Positions 1 through 11,599 are shown, counted from the first letter of the stretch. The stretch is 64,000 nt of DNA from Xiphydria camelus (GCA_963678675.1 OY783192.1:17509005-17573004); one strand, 5' to 3'. Made by a program: numbers and translations. Notes: a model not told the origin generated them from the sequence alone.

Positions 1-895
1 TAATAGAGGCTACGTATCGCGTAATTTATACATTCACCGCTGCATGCCGCTGCGCATGCGTCCCAGTCGGTTCGCGCATAGACGCTGTGCACTCTAGTGG
101 CAAGGGTGAGCATTAAAAGCGTTACATTTTCTACACGGTACATAGGGAAAGTTAATATTTTGTGAAAATTAGTAACAAATCCTATAAAAGAAAGGTTTTT
201 CATTATGCCGAAGTCGAGACAATCGTGTTGCATAGTGGGGTGGAAAAGTCGCCCTGAAAAAGAAGAAGTATATGGCATACTTTCCAATCTACTTTGTATT
301 TTGAATCAAGATTTGGTCAAGAACAAAGATGCGTCATTTTTGATTCGTGAGTGTGGGGCTCGAGAAACCGTTAGCAACGGTACCTTCGCCCTTTGGACAC
401 AGACTCGACCAGCCCCAGCGTAATTGGCTGTTCCACCGACCTTCCTCGAATTAGCCAATGAGGGTGCATAGCGTTGCCCACGCTATCCCCTCCGTCGACC
501 AAATGTCGCCACGTTCCGAACTTATACAGTTATATGTATAGAAGAAGCCGAGGGACTCGCGTCGTCTTTTCTTAGCTTGTCTTGTGATTATCAACTACCA
601 ACGTGTCTTGTATCTCATCAACTTGAATATATTTATATCAGTTTTATAGTGAGTGCAGTGTCCAGTTTATTCGAACTTGATCTTTCGTTACACGTTTCCG
701 TACCTTTGAAGCAGAGTGGTTTAGCGCTCCACAGGCACGGACCCGCCATTTACGGCCGACCGGGACCGGAAAAGTAAGTAGAATCATTTTTATGTATATT
801 GATATTATTTTTATAAATATTCTGGTACATGTTGCACTATCATGTACGTTGTGCCTCGATAATATAACCTTAAAATTATTTGACGCTTTCTTGAA
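1..895. other. No recognisable gene; short ORFs only
   Basis: I see no gene I can support here. A 72-codon ORF at 205-423 starts with a CCxxxxW pattern faintly like a THAP amino end but lacks the rest of the zinc module. A 66-codon ORF at 577-777 is followed by a good donor (AAAAGTAAGT) and could be a first coding exon, but nothing downstream continues it convincingly. Confidence 0.4.
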
Positions 896-1049
896 TAGAC
901 CTTTTCATTCTGAGCGCAAGTAACTAGCGCGCCTCATGTGTAATTAAAAAGCCTGGCGCTAACTTTAAAAGTTTCGGACAGTTTTTTATTCGCAATATAT
1001 TCCTACAGTCTCAAACTAGTGCAGTTAATCTAGACATTGCATATATGGT

Positions 1050-1330
1050 GTACAGTACGTCCGCGATCAAACAGACCATACCAGATTGCGAGTTTTGCAT
1101 GAGCACCCCTGTGGGTCTCCTCATCCAATAGAATCACCGGAGAAGCGTGAATGCGCATGCGTAGTCATCCGAAACCGATGTGAAGTTTCTGACGACGCCA
1201 ACACCCGCGGATGACTACGCATGCTCATTCACGCTTCTCCGGTGATTCTATTGGACGAGGAGACCCACGGGGGTGCTCATGCAAAACTCGCAATTTTGCT
1301 ATGGTCTGTTTGATCGCGGACATACGGTAC
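1050..1330. repeat. Foldback element, ACCGTATGTCC family, short member
   Basis: The whole 280 bp is one hairpin. The left arm starts GTACAGTACGTCCGCGATCA and the right arm ends with the complement of GTACCGTATGTCCGCGATCA. Both arms contain the block ending in CGCATGCGTAGTCATCCG, and the turn lies near 1190. One arm of the same element reappears at 10595-10790. Confidence 0.75.
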
Positions 1331-1755
1331 AAGAAGTTGGGCTTCAAGGCATGAAAATTACACCAATCGATAGCTGGAGGTTCCAATATTGACATATCAA
1401 AATGTATCATCTGTCAATGGGTTACTGACGCATTTTTTGATAAAAATCGTTTTAAATAGAAGAGAACGAAACTAAAAGAACGGGTTTTGAAAAAATGCGA
1501 TCCGTGCCCCTATTCGCTCGAAAAAAATTATTGAAAGTGGAGTTTTCGTTTCCGCGCCCATATTGCCTGTGATGTCAATGCGGTATCTAACAGAGGTTCC
1601 CAATGTGGGGAACCGATGCGTTCCGACTGCTACTTCAGTGGTTCTCTATTAATAACTTGCTTCAAACGGCTCACCTGGATAGCCTAAAAAAATTTGTCTG
1701 AGGCAATGGATATAGGTATTCCGCTAAATGAAAACCACACGAGCTGCGTGACAAT

Positions 1756-1884
1756 GGGTGCTTTCCATTTAACTGACACGAGTCGACACAAAATTAAACC
1801 ATTGGTTCTTTCTGCTGGAGCCTGCCAATCAGTTGGTGATTCTAGGAGAAGTGTGTCGACCTGTGTCATAAATGGAAAGCACCC
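1756..1884. repeat. Small inverted-repeat element (MITE)
   Basis: The arms GGGTGCTTTCCATTTA...GTCGACACA and their inverted copy bound about 129 bp. No coding content. A clear target duplication is not visible, so the superfamily is open. Confidence 0.6.
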
Positions 1885-1984
1885 AATAAGTAGTCAGCTG
1901 TGATTCATCTTACAGCGCATGCGCCCCGTGACGTCAATGTGGTACAGTTTTAAATAATAACCATCATTTTCAATGTGAAAATTC

Positions 1985-2316
1985 TTGTACTTCCATACTA
2001 TAATTGCACTTTTTTTCTTCGTAATACAATATTACAGATCTAAGGAATCTGAAAATATAACGAAAATCGAAATCCTCCACATACGTCAGTAGCCCATTCC
2101 TGGGAAAAGTTATAATTAATTAAAAACTATCGAAGTTCTGGCCCTAAGCCACTTTAATCATTCATTTCTCCTATATTATTTACTCAATCAAACAAATGCA
2201 GCTACCAATTTGTAGCAGAAAAAGTTTACTATAAAATTGATGCGAAAACCGACATGACAAAATGCACGGTTAATTTATAACAATTTTTTAATGTAATTTC
2301 TGAGCATTTTTCGCCA
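1985..2316. repeat. Dispersed repeat, second copy near 24.0 and 24.65 kb
   Basis: Blocks such as TTAAAAACTATCGAAGTT, GGCCCTAAGCCACTTTA and TGACAAAATGCACGG occur here and again, in the same order, at 23990-24065 and 24636-24745. This is old dispersed repeat sequence without coding capacity that I can see. Confidence 0.6.
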
Positions 2317-2630
2317 AGCAATCAGCTGTTCCCATGGCAACCACATAATACGCGCCATGCGCACCTTATTGCACTTTCGTATACCGGGACTTTCAATAGA
2401 GAGAAATTTCGAAATATTTAAGTTCTTCCGTGTCGTTCGTAGTCGCAAGATTGAAGCTCTTGAATGTGTGTAAGAATAATTTTATCGTGCTAAACATGTC
2501 TCATCCACTATATTTTGCTCACCGACTTCGAAATTCCTCTCTATTGAAAGTCCCGGTGTACGAAAGTACGATAAGCTGCTCATGGCGAGTATTATGTGGT
2601 TGCCATGGGAACAGCTGATTGCTTCTGGAT
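2317..2630. repeat. Foldback insertion that truncates the THAP fragment
   Basis: Arms of about 95 bp, from AAGCAATCAGCTGTTCCC to TTTCAATAGAGAG, are inverted at each end. In the minus-strand reading the THAP protein runs up to EEYPDP and then enters this element, so the insertion interrupts that gene. A single arm is found at 24746-24828. Confidence 0.65.
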
Positions 2631-2950
2631 CTGGATATTCTTCACTGGGATCTTTTTCGCCAACAAAATGCAGAGAGCAAATATATGTATCTTTAGTAAT
2701 ATAATGTATAGTAGATTTAAATCCTTCATCTGCACGTCTACATAACCTCACCCACTTGTCACTTCTTTCACATTTATTACATTTCATAATACCTATGTTT
2801 TTTAATCGATTCCTTCACATATCCCTTGCAAAACTGAAGACAAGGTTTCGGGAACGAAATGAAGTGAAAACTTACATTCTTTAATTTTTTAGAGCGTGTG
2901 TCAGTTTTACACAAACCGTAACAGCATCGTTTAGTAGCACCTTTACGTTG
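2631..2950 (-). pseudogene. THAP-domain fragment (transposase or THAP gene remnant)
   Basis: THAP domains are C2CH zinc-binding DNA-recognition modules at the amino end of some transposases and transcription regulators. Seen here: a start ATG near 2950, then RCCYGLCKTDTRSKK with the first cysteine pair, a VSFHF...FPKP segment (the THAP FxFP region), and, after a change of frame between about 2780 and 2870, KWVRLCRR and the signature YICSLHFVG with the final Cys and His. It ends at EEYPDP, where a foldback element is inserted. The frame change could be an unrecognised short intron (there is a GTAAGT at the KN/VSF boundary) or a frameshift. No DDE catalytic part follows, so the protein is dead or only a module. 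Confidence 0.7.
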
Positions 2951-3224
2951 TTTCTCCATGCTAAAATCACTTTTACTTTCGAATATTCGATTTGTTATTC
3001 ACTAGAAATGATTCGAATCTACGTCATCAACTTTGTAATTACTTTAATGATTTAATAAGGATTTTTTTCCATCATTACACTTCCAAAAACTGTCCGAAAG
3101 TTAATCGGAAGCCGCCATTTTTACTTGCTCATGCGCACAATTTTTTTTTCCAGAATGAAAAGGTCTATGTCGTTAGTAAAATTTAAATCGATTATTAAAC
3201 TTATAATATTAATCAACAGACGAG

Positions 3225-5356
3225 ATGGCACCTAGAAAGAAACATGCCCTAATATGGTGGTACGAAACCGAGACTATTGATGTTTTCCTCATCACAGCTT
3301 TAATGAGAAATCACCGAGTAGTTGGTGTGGACAGCGAAATGAATAAAAACAAAATAAAAGTTCTTTCAATTGGTGGTAAATATCTTTGACATGAAAGAAT
3401 TCGCAACATGCACATTTAATGAACTTGATATTTAATTTTTTTGCAGTTGATGCAGATCTCTACAAAATCACCAAAGAAGAGGCTCATCAAATCTTTTTGC
3501 AGCATTCAAACGGCAACATCAATACAGAAGCTGCAATAAAGAAAACAGCGACTAATAAACGACGGGCTTATTCGTCGGAAAAGCTCACTAATGAGCTCAA
3601 AAAATCGCATAAGGCCAGGACGGAAATTAATATTGGGATAAATTCACACATAATTCCTTTTAAATCAACCGGATCATCGAAGACATCTACTAATACTCAT
3701 TCTGTTGTAGATCACACCGACTTGTATGTGCCTCAATTCGGCACAACTGTCGCAAGTAATTCATCAGCAGTTCATCGAGAAACGATCGAATTCGGCAATG
3801 TGATATCTCGTACCAATGATGTTTTGTTTGGGCCGTTCCATCATCCTACTCCGTATCCGTCACCTTTACTTCCACACTCCAACAATACCTTTCAAGCTCC
3901 GTCTCGAGACGCTCAAAGGCAGAATGACTCTTGCATTGCACATTCTCGTAGTTGCACAATAACCAGCAATTCATTGAGCAGTATTTCTGGCGAACCTTCT
4001 CGGAAAAGACCACACGTTTTCTCGGTTGAATCAATTCTTGATACTTTTCGTCACAATGCTCAATCGACTGTTGTTAATCCTAGCTTTTCAACTTCGTCGA
4101 CAGTTATGCATGCTAACACTCCTTTGATTGCACCGGCAATATTTCAATTAACTACGTCTACTTCTGCAAAATCAATGACTTCTGCAAAGTCAATTACTTC
4201 TACCACACCATTACCTGCTTGTCCTTCACCTGCTAGTACTTTTATACCTTGGAATCATTCACTTCCTAATACAAATCCACAACCAAAAGTTCAGACTGAC
4301 TTCACTGGTACGAGTTTCATGAATAATGTTGATGTCCCTCAACAACAGGATCAAGGTAATAATGAGAAAGAAGACGAGAGCGATGCAGAGCGAGATTCAT
4401 TCGATAGCTCTGATGATGATGAATTTGCCTTTGGTAATATATTGACAGACAATAATACGACGAAAGGTAATTATATAAATATATGCTGATAGCTTTATAA
4501 TTGTATTATTATAAAATTATTTTCTTCCTTAGTCACCAAGAGAGATGTAATGTTCCTAAAGAACTTATACCGCCAAGCGCGCGAAATATAAGTATTTAGA
4601 GCAGGAGAAACAAACTGCAAAATATACGCAGCAAATCTTGCAGGTATAAAGCTCATATAATATTTCACGTTGACATATAAGTAACGTCATCAGATGTGCG
4701 GGTGTAATTTTCATTACGTGCTTTGTTAATGTTGCAGTTGTCATCTGATTTTTTCGAGTCATTTGAAGGACGGGTAAGATGAATTTATTTAACACCTTGA
4801 CTGTAATAACAAAAAATGGAGAATTCTTTTAAGTGCGTTATCGATCTCTAGGGACCGATAACGCGCAGTCAACGCTTTATTTACTATAAGGTTTACAAGA
4901 TTTAATTTAAGCTTTGATTATGTTATAGGTTGAATTATTTCCTGGTTGTGGTTTCTTCATCCGTGATACGACATTAACCCTGTCTCAATTGCGATTTCCA
5001 CCAAATAGAGAGTGGCAGAATTTTGTGCGAGAGGTATTACTGGACGTATATGGCGATCAACTATCGACATATACAGCCAAAGGATTAAAAGGGAAGCCAC
5101 GAATTTCTGTGAAATTACTGAAAGGATTACTTAGTAAGTAAAATTAGAACTCTCTCTCTGACGATAGACATTAACATTATCATGGTATAAAATATTTGTT
5201 TGTAATATACGTATATTTTTTGTAGAAAAAATTAATTGTGATCGTAGTGCAGAAAATTTGGTCAATGAAAGACAATTGGTCAGATACGTTAATAACACTA
5301 TAGGAAATAAACGCCGTTATAAAAATAAGTTTGCGAGCAGTAATGAAGAAAATTAA
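3225..5356 (+). CDS. BEN-domain protein, six exons, one frameshift
   Basis: BEN domains bind DNA or partner proteins in chromatin regulators and occur in mobile-element and viral genes. Model: exons 3225-3375, 3447-4466, 4533-4643, 4738-4773, 4929-5133 and 5226-5356, all with GT/AG ends. Exon 1 starts MAPRKKHALIWWYETE. Exon 2 is about 340 residues of Ser/Thr/Asn/Pro-rich low complexity ending in an acidic stretch. Exon 3 reads KRDVMFLKNLYRQARE and then, one base out of frame, a coiled-coil-like KYLEQEKQTAKYTQQ. Exons 5-6 give the BEN fold: VELFPGCGFFIRD, then REWQNFVREVLLDVYG, then KGLKGKPRISVKLLKGLL, ending NEEN and stop at 5354-5356. The exon 3 shift near 4575-4585 puts a TAA in frame at once; no alternative acceptor restores it. 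It is therefore a recent pseudogene or a sequencing error. It sits head to head with the THAP fragment. Confidence 0.75.
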
Positions 5357-5838
5357 CCCTTTGCGGACGGAGCCGCCCGACGGGCGAACGTCGCTGTGGA
5401 CGAGAGGTATTGGCGCGTGCAGCGGAGATAATTACACGTTGGTCGTTTGAGTTTTAAAAACTAAAGCTTTCCTTTCCTTCTTCCTTCTATTATATAAAAT
5501 AGTTTTCGAATAAATGTGTCGCCAAAAACCCCGGCGACTTCGAACCGGATGCGCGAAGCACGAACGGTTGTTGTAGGAGGAGGAGGACGAGGAAGGCGAC
5601 TACGAGGATGGTAACGGCGACGACGAGGACAGCGACAACGAGGACGAGGACGACGGCGACTACGAGGATGGTGACGGCGACGACAAGGACGAGGATGACG
5701 GCGACGAGGATGGCGACGGCGACGACGCAACGTATTGAACGGAGAGGAGAGTAACGACGTGATGCTGCTGCAAAAGCTTGGGGGAGTGCCGCGAAAGGGG
5801 TTGACGAGCGAAGCGAGTAGGGGGCGGAGCCCCCTAGT
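5357..5838 (+). mobile_element. Helitron-like 3' end
   Basis: The segment ends in a short GC hairpin (GGGGGCGGAGCCCCC, 5820-5834) followed by CTAG and T, the usual 3' end of Helitrons (hairpin plus CTRR). Upstream, the block from TTTCCTTCTTCC through AAATAGTTTT and CGCC..CCCCGGCGAC is shared with 12160-12270, whose end is also CTAGT. The 5' TC end is not located, and no Rep/helicase is present. Confidence 0.5.
5572..5737 (+). repeat. GAC/GAG low-complexity repeat (acidic or Arg/Pro-rich in translation)
   Basis: Degenerate trinucleotide-rich sequence made of GAC, GAG, GGC and GAT units. Read forward it gives an Asp/Glu/Gly run ending at a stop; read backward it gives an Arg/Pro-rich ORF of 130 codons. 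Both look like by-products of the repeat. Confidence 0.7.
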
Positions 5839-5879
5839 ATTTAAATATAACATAAGTTTTTGACAAAATCCAAAAAAAA

Positions 5880-6183
5880 TAAGTTTAGTTCTGGTATGCT
5901 TCTATCTGATTATTTAGCATACTATTCCATACGACCTTATTGTTTATAAACGAAATATGTTTATTTCTGGTATGTTTTTGTCTGACTGTTTAGCTTACTA
6001 TTCCATGCGACCTTATTGTTTATAAACGAAATATGTTTAGTTCTGGTATGTTTATGTCTGTGACTATTTAGCTTACTATTCTATGCGTACCTTATCATTT
6101 ATAAACGAAATATGTTTAGTTCTGGTATGTTTATGTCTGACTGTTTAGCTTACTATTCCATGCGTATCTTATCGTTTCAAAAT
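5880..6183 (+). repeat. Minisatellite, four units of about 76 bp
   Basis: Four head-to-tail units start near TTTAGTTCTGGTATG and contain TTAGCTTACTATTCCATGCG and TTTATAAACGAAATA. The first unit is the most diverged and the last decays into AT-rich DNA. No coding content. The following 6184-6600 is AT-rich and without features I can name. Confidence 0.85.
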
Positions 6184-6600
6184 TCAATAATAAAGATAAA
6201 AACATTACAATGATATATTATGCAAAAGATGTTTGCAAAAAGCACTAAAATAACATAATATAATGAAATTATGATACTAGAGCAACAAATGTTATGTTAA
6301 CAAAGATAAACACATATTACAACAATATACTTTATTACAATATATTATTATCACAATATATTATGCAATACATTATTACTAATGTGTTATACAAAAATAT
6401 ATATATTATTTTTCATTAATATTCATCTGCATTTCAGTATTATTCAATATACGCACAGGGTCACGGATTCTGTCGCTAGGGACTTTCTAAAATTTAATTT
6501 TTAAACATACTAGCCAATGAACAATTAATTCTGACGCCCTCATTAGCTACAGTGGCGTTTACCCTCGTTAACCAGCGACGGAATCCGAGTTCCTGGGTGT

Positions 6601-9600
6601 ATATACCGTATGTCCAATGGCTAGTCGAGCAGGTGCAGCGACCTGAATTTTTCTGAAATTTGACTTCGGCAGTGTTTTAGTTAGAGTTGGCTTTGGAAGA
6701 TGGCGCTACGTACGAGCGAAATATTTGAAATGGTAAAAGCGGGAGGTAGATAAATGCGGGAGAAGTGAAGTGTAACCTCAAAATTGTGAATGTTGGAATA
6801 ATGGTGAGTAATTGTTTGAAACGATAAGACATAATAATTCGGGTTTCTTTTCGATGTTCAACCAAATAACACGACTGATATTTAATTGCAGAGAGAAACT
6901 GATGCGACTGGCAGTCGTGGAGGAAGGGGCTACCGTCAACGTGGTCCTCGCCAGAGTGGTCGAGCTCTGCCTCGTCGACGAAAGGTGCAATTGAAATGAA
7001 ATTAAAGTCTGAGTCAAGGTGAAAATTGGAAGACATGGAAAGAAAACGCGGTAGAGTTGCCGACAGAAGGAGTGAGTAAAGTGCGAAAGAAAAGTGCAGT
7101 GACGCCGAAAAACCATGTGGAAGACAGTGACGAACAGCAGCAGCAGCTGGTCGACACTGCTCAACTCCGCACCAGCTCCTGAATGATATCTCGCCGATCG
7201 CGATACGCGGCCGCTCCGATGAACAACGATTCCAGACATTCAAGTCGTAGTAGCAGCAAGGACAGCAGCAGCAGCAGCAGCGTCAACGGCAGGGGCACTC
7301 TTTTAAAGCGAAGGCAGTCCAAGACCGACTCGAAGAGCTGTAAGAGAAAGACGCATCGGCGGAAACATGAAATATCGAAGCAAGACTTGCAATGAGAGTG
7401 TGGTAAAAGGAAGAAAAAAAATGACAGAGACGAGGCGACGAGACAGAGGAGGAAGTCGTCACCACGAAGGGTTCCTGAAACGGTACCTGTACTAGCAACG
7501 TGTGAAGAGTTCAAGAGAACGGGCCATCTACACCCAGTCGCAAATCATGCAGAGTTCCTGTGACACCCGACAGCGGCATCACGTCAGGAGTATGAACGGT
7601 GGAGATGAACGGGAGCCTCGCTCAAAAAGGAAGGAGCAGTGTTGGCGATGGCGGTGACAGCCCGGATCATGAACAAAGGCTGAAGAACCTTGAGCGTTTT
7701 GGATAAAAAGTGGACGTGACTCGAAGCAGTTATCGTAATCGATTTACGCCGACACTGGTGCCGTAGCCAATCTCGATCACAATGAATTCTTCCAACTAGA
7801 GGCGGTTTCTATATCACTCGTCGCCGTTGATCCTTTCCCTCTTAATCCTTGTACATAATGCATCTGTTAATATGAAGTTTGATCCGAAACCCTTCCATCC
7901 TTCCTATTGTAACACTCTCGTAACAATACGGTCCGATTATTTTATATTCATAAGGTTTTATCAGCTTTACACGTTATTCCTCGTTATTTTCGTTATTTAA
8001 CCTTGCATTCATACATTATTACTGATGGATTATTAATAAATTAATTCATGAAAGTGACTCTACTGGCTTGTGCTATTTTTCGTCCGGTATTTCCTTCCGC
8101 AAGATATTTGGATAAATGTACCCCTTCGATCTTGAAGAGTTTGGTTGGAATAAGCAAGACGGATAGTGGACAGAGTTTAGGCATTAGGAGGCATACAAGA
8201 TGTCACAATCAGCGGGACAGGATTTCGTGTAATCATGATTTATTAGAATTTTTTCATTCATAAAATTAGCTCCCGCAGGGGAAATTACATTTTGTACTGT
8301 AAACTATGAGATAGATGTATCTCATTTAGAGCTACTAATGAAGTATAAAATATCAATTGAACACAGATTTGTTGATACAGAAACGATTACTATCCACTTT
8401 ACTTACTATAAATCATGATTACACGAAATCCTGTCCCGCTGATTGTGACATCTTGTATGCCTCCTAATGCCTAAACTCTGTCCACTATCCGTCTTGCTTA
8501 TTCCAACCAAACTCTTCAAGATCGAAGGGGTACATTTATCCAAATATCTTGCGGAAGGAAATACCGGACGAAAAATAGCACAAGCCAGTAGAGTCACTTT
8601 CATGAATTAATTTATTAATAATCCATCAGTAATAATGTATGAATGCAAGGTTAAATAACGAAAATAACGAAAAATAACGCGTAAAGCTGATAAAACCTTA
8701 TGAATATAAAATAATCGGACCGTATTGTTACGAGAGTGTTACAATAGGAAGGATGGAAGGGTTTCGGATCGAACTTCATATTAACAGATGCATTATGTAC
8801 AAGGATTAAGAGGGAAAGGATCAACGGCGACGAGTGATATAGAAACCGCCTCTAGTTGGAAGAATTCATTGTGATCGAGATTGGCTACGGCACCAGTGTC
8901 GGCGTAAATCGATTACGATAACTGCTTCGAGTCACGTCCACTTTTTATCCAAAACGCTCAAGGTTCTTCAGCCTTTGCTCATGATCCGGGCTGTCACCGC
9001 CATCGCCAATACTGCTCCTTCCTTTTTCAGCGAGGCTCCCGTTCTTCTCCACCGTTCATACTCCTGACGTGATGCCGCTGTCGGATGTCACAGGAACTCT
9101 GCATGATTTGCGACTGGGTGTAGATGGCCCGTTCTCTTGAACTCTTCACACGTTGCTAGTACTGGTACCGTTTCAGGAACCCTTCGTGGTGACGACTTCC
9201 TCCTCTGTCTCGTCGCCTCGTCTCTGTCATTTTTTTTCTTTCTTTTACCACACTCTCATTGCAAGTCTTGCTTCGATATTTCATGTTTTCGCCGATGCGT
9301 CTTTCTCTTACAGCTATTCGAGTCGGTCTTGGACTGCCTTCGCTTTAAAAGAGTGCCCCTGCTGTTGACGCTGCTGCTGCTGCTGCTGTCCTTGCTGCTA
9401 CTACGACTCGAATGTCTGGAATCGTTGTCCATCGGAGCGGCCGCGTATCGCGATCGGCGAGATATCATTCAGGAGCTGGTGTGGAATTGAGCAGTGTCGA
9501 CCAGCTGCTGCTGCTGTTCGTCACTGTCTTCCACATGGTTTTTCGGCGTCACTGCACTTTTCTTTCGCACTTTACTCACTCCTTCTGTCGGCGACTCTGC

Positions 9601-10050
9601 CGCGTTTTCTTTCCATGTCTTCCAATTTTCACCTTGACTCAGACTTTAATTTCATTTCAATTGCACCTTTCGTCGAAAAGACAGAGCTCGACCACTCTGG
9701 CGAGGACCACGTTGACAGTAGCCCCTTTCTCCATGACTACCAGTCGCATCAGTTTCTCTCTGCAATTAAATATCAGTCGTGTTATTTGGTTGAACATCGA
9801 AAAGAAACCCGAATTATTATGTCTTATCGTTTCAAACAATTACTCACCATTATTCCAACATTCACAATTTTGAGGTTACACTTCACTTCTCCCGCATTTA
9901 TCTACCTCCCGCTTTTACCATTTCAAATATTTCGCTCGTACGTAGCGCCATCTTCCAAAGCCAACTCTAACTAAAATACTGCCGAAGTCAAATTTCAGAA
10001 AAATTCAGGTCGCTGCACCTGCTCGACTAGCCATTGGACATACGGTATAT
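6601..10050. mobile_element. Giant foldback element, arms about 1.64 kb
   Basis: Position x on the left pairs with 16651-x on the right almost throughout: 6601-8240 is the near-identical inverted copy of 8411-10050, with a 170-bp spacer (8241-8410). The termini read ATATACCGTATGTCC, followed by TTGACTTCGGCAGTG about 60 bp in, the signature shared by other foldbacks in the window. The arms differ by scattered substitutions, so they are not a read-through copy. Each arm holds traces of a coding past: an Arg/Gly-rich spliced-looking exon (left arm 6891-6998), a Ser/Arg/Lys-rich ORF (7183-7395) and YADTGAVANL at about 7752-7781, resembling an aspartic-protease DTGA site. I infer a degraded retroelement carried in duplicate by a foldback element; the long ORFs on the opposite strand are likely spurious. 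Confidence 0.8.
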
Positions 10051-10594
10051 ATATATATATACCTGTAACCCCCCTACCTGTATCCCCTCCACTGCCATTT
10101 TCGGAGAAATAAGAGTCGTTAAATGGTCTAATGACCGGATTAAAGTAATCCAACGGGAGTCTTCAAACAGTCATCCTAGTGCAGAATTTGCACTTTTGGA
10201 AGCCTAGGATGCCTGTTTGATGACTCTCCAAACACAATGGAATGCGGGTGGTCAGAACGACGCGATCGAGGACTCGGACGACCGTTTGATGACTAAAATT
10301 TCGACTCGCGCGCGGGATAAACCGTGGTGTTCGCAGCTTAGATTCCCGGAATATGCCGTTTTGGAGAACCTAGGATTAGCTAAGGATTGGCGAGGTATTT
10401 ATGACCGTGATACTATTAAACGGTGCGAACCGTTGTGTCGAATTCCATTTATCCACTCGTTATTTCTCGATAGAATAGTAATCCTAAATTAGTATAGAAT
10501 ATTTGAATTTTACTGCTATAAAATCTAGTAACCCTTGAAGGTTGTACGGCCTTAGGATCTAATCTAGTTGCATATATGACACTGTACAAATTTA
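10051..10594. other. Intervening DNA with part of a dispersed repeat
   Basis: Holds a short (TA)n tract at 10047-10061 and, at 10399-10440, the block GATACTATTAAACGG...CCGTTGTGTC that also occurs at 48625-48660 and 49599-49628. A 91-codon ORF (10217-10492) runs into that repeat and has no recognisable motif. Confidence 0.5.
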
Positions 10595-10790
10595 CATGTA
10601 CCGTATGTCCGCGATCAATCAGACCATAGCAAAATTGCGAGTTTTGCATGAGCACCCCCGTGGGTTTCCTCGTCCAATAGAATCACCGGAGAAGCGTGAA
10701 TGCGCATGCGTAGTCATCCGCGTTGGCGTCGTCAGCAAGTTCAGATCAGTTATTTCGATAACCGATGTCCGTATGTTGATGTCCGTATGA
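10595..10790. repeat. Single arm of the 1050-1330 foldback
   Basis: Starts GTACCGTATGTCCGCGATCA and runs colinear with the left arm of 1050-1330 through CGCATGCGTAGTCATCCGCG. The second arm is missing; instead there is a short array of GATGTCC(G/A)TATG near-repeats (10763-10785) leading straight into the next foldback. Confidence 0.65.
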
Positions 10791-11139
10791 CCGATGTCCA
10801 TATGACCTTGAAATTTAACTTCGGCCGGGCTTGGTGGCCGGGGCGAATTCGAGCAATTTTTACCGGTAGAAGTCGAGTCGGTAGTTAGAGTTGGTGTCAA
10901 TTCGGGAGATCGACACGTCTAACCTCGAAATCATGAATTTGTGAATAATGGAAATTACTCACCATAATTCACAAATTCACGATTTCAAGGTTAGACGTTT
11001 CGATCTACCGAATTGACACCAACTCTAACTACCGACTCGACTTCTACCGGTAAAAATTGCTCGAATACCGACCAAGCCCGGCCGAAGGTAAATTTCAAGG
11101 TCCCTGTAACTGTGCGGTTCTGGACGGGACATACGGTAT
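10791..11139. repeat. Foldback element, ACCGTATGTCC family
   Basis: A 350-bp hairpin turning near 10955. The arms contain CCGGTAGAAGTCGAGTCGG, TAGTTAGAGTTGGTGTCAAT and TGAATTTGTGAATAATGG. The right terminus is GGGACATACGGTAT; the left terminus is eroded. The right terminal 70 bp recur inverted at 22058-22117. Confidence 0.75.
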
Positions 11140-11144
11140 ACCGC

Positions 11145-11494
11145 ATACCGTATGTCCCACTCTGTATTGGCCAGTTTGAAATTACTTTCGGGCAGGCTTG
11201 GTCGGTACTCGAGTAATTTAATACCGGTAGAAGTCGAGTCGGTAGTTAGAGTTGGTGTCAATTCAAGAGTTCGAAGCGTCTAACCTCGAAATTATGAATT
11301 TGTGAATAATGAAAATTACTCACCATTATTCACAAATTCACAATTTCGAGATTAGACGCTTCGATCACCCGAATTGACACCTATTCTAACTACCGACTCG
11401 ACTTCTACCGGTATTAAATGACTCGAGTACCGACCAAGCCTGCCCGAAGGTAATTTCAAACTGGCCAATAGGTACAGAGTAGGACATACGGTAT
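11145..11494. repeat. Foldback element, ACCGTATGTCC family
   Basis: Both ends intact: ATACCGTATGTCCCACTC on the left and GGACATACGGTAT on the right. The body is the same as the preceding element, turning near 11320. It abuts its neighbour so that two ACCGTATGTCC termini meet within 6 bp. Confidence 0.8.
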
Positions 11495-11497
11495 CCC

Positions 11498-11599
11498 GTA
11501 AGAAACGCAACAAGCGAGATTTACCTTCGGCAGTATTTGCCGACGGTGTTTGAGTCTTTTACATATGCAATGTAAAGTGTCGCTTGTTGCGTTTCTTAC
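11498..11599. repeat. Short hairpin element, arms GTAAGAAACGCAACAAGCGA
   Basis: A 20-bp perfect inverted repeat encloses about 60 bp containing another TTCGGCAGTATTTGCCGA palindrome. The flanks again carry ACGGTAT-type termini, so it may be a remnant of the same family. Confidence 0.55.

Larger units (their letters stand above)
896..3167. mobile_element. Possible TIR-bounded transposon carrying the THAP fragment
   Basis: About 90 bp at 896-990 recur inverted at 3080-3167. Shared blocks are TAGACCTTTTCATTCTG and TTTCGGACAGTTTTT, with weaker matches between. Inside lie three smaller repeats and the THAP fragment on the minus strand near the right end, as expected for a transposase with its start close to one terminus. 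I could not define a target duplication. The BEN gene starts 58 bp beyond the right terminus, so it may be a neighbour or a second gene of a larger element. Confidence 0.4.

Noticed and set aside
205..423. Short ORF with a THAP-like amino end
   Set aside because: Only the first residues resemble a THAP domain; the second Cys, the FxFP region and the CxxHF are missing.
5461..5853. 130-codon Arg/Pro-rich ORF
   Set aside because: It is the reverse reading of a GAC/GAG low-complexity repeat and runs through a Helitron-like end.
6677..7243. 188- and 153-codon ORFs in the giant palindrome, mirrored at 9412-9974
   Set aside because: They have no domain, lie antisense to better coding traces, and appear twice only because the arms are inverted copies.
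8048..8603. 71-codon ORF duplicated at the two inner arm edges
   Set aside because: No recognisable motif; duplication follows from the palindrome.
10217..10492. 91-codon ORF
   Set aside because: Its second half lies in a dispersed repeat also seen at 48.6 and 49.6 kb; no motif.
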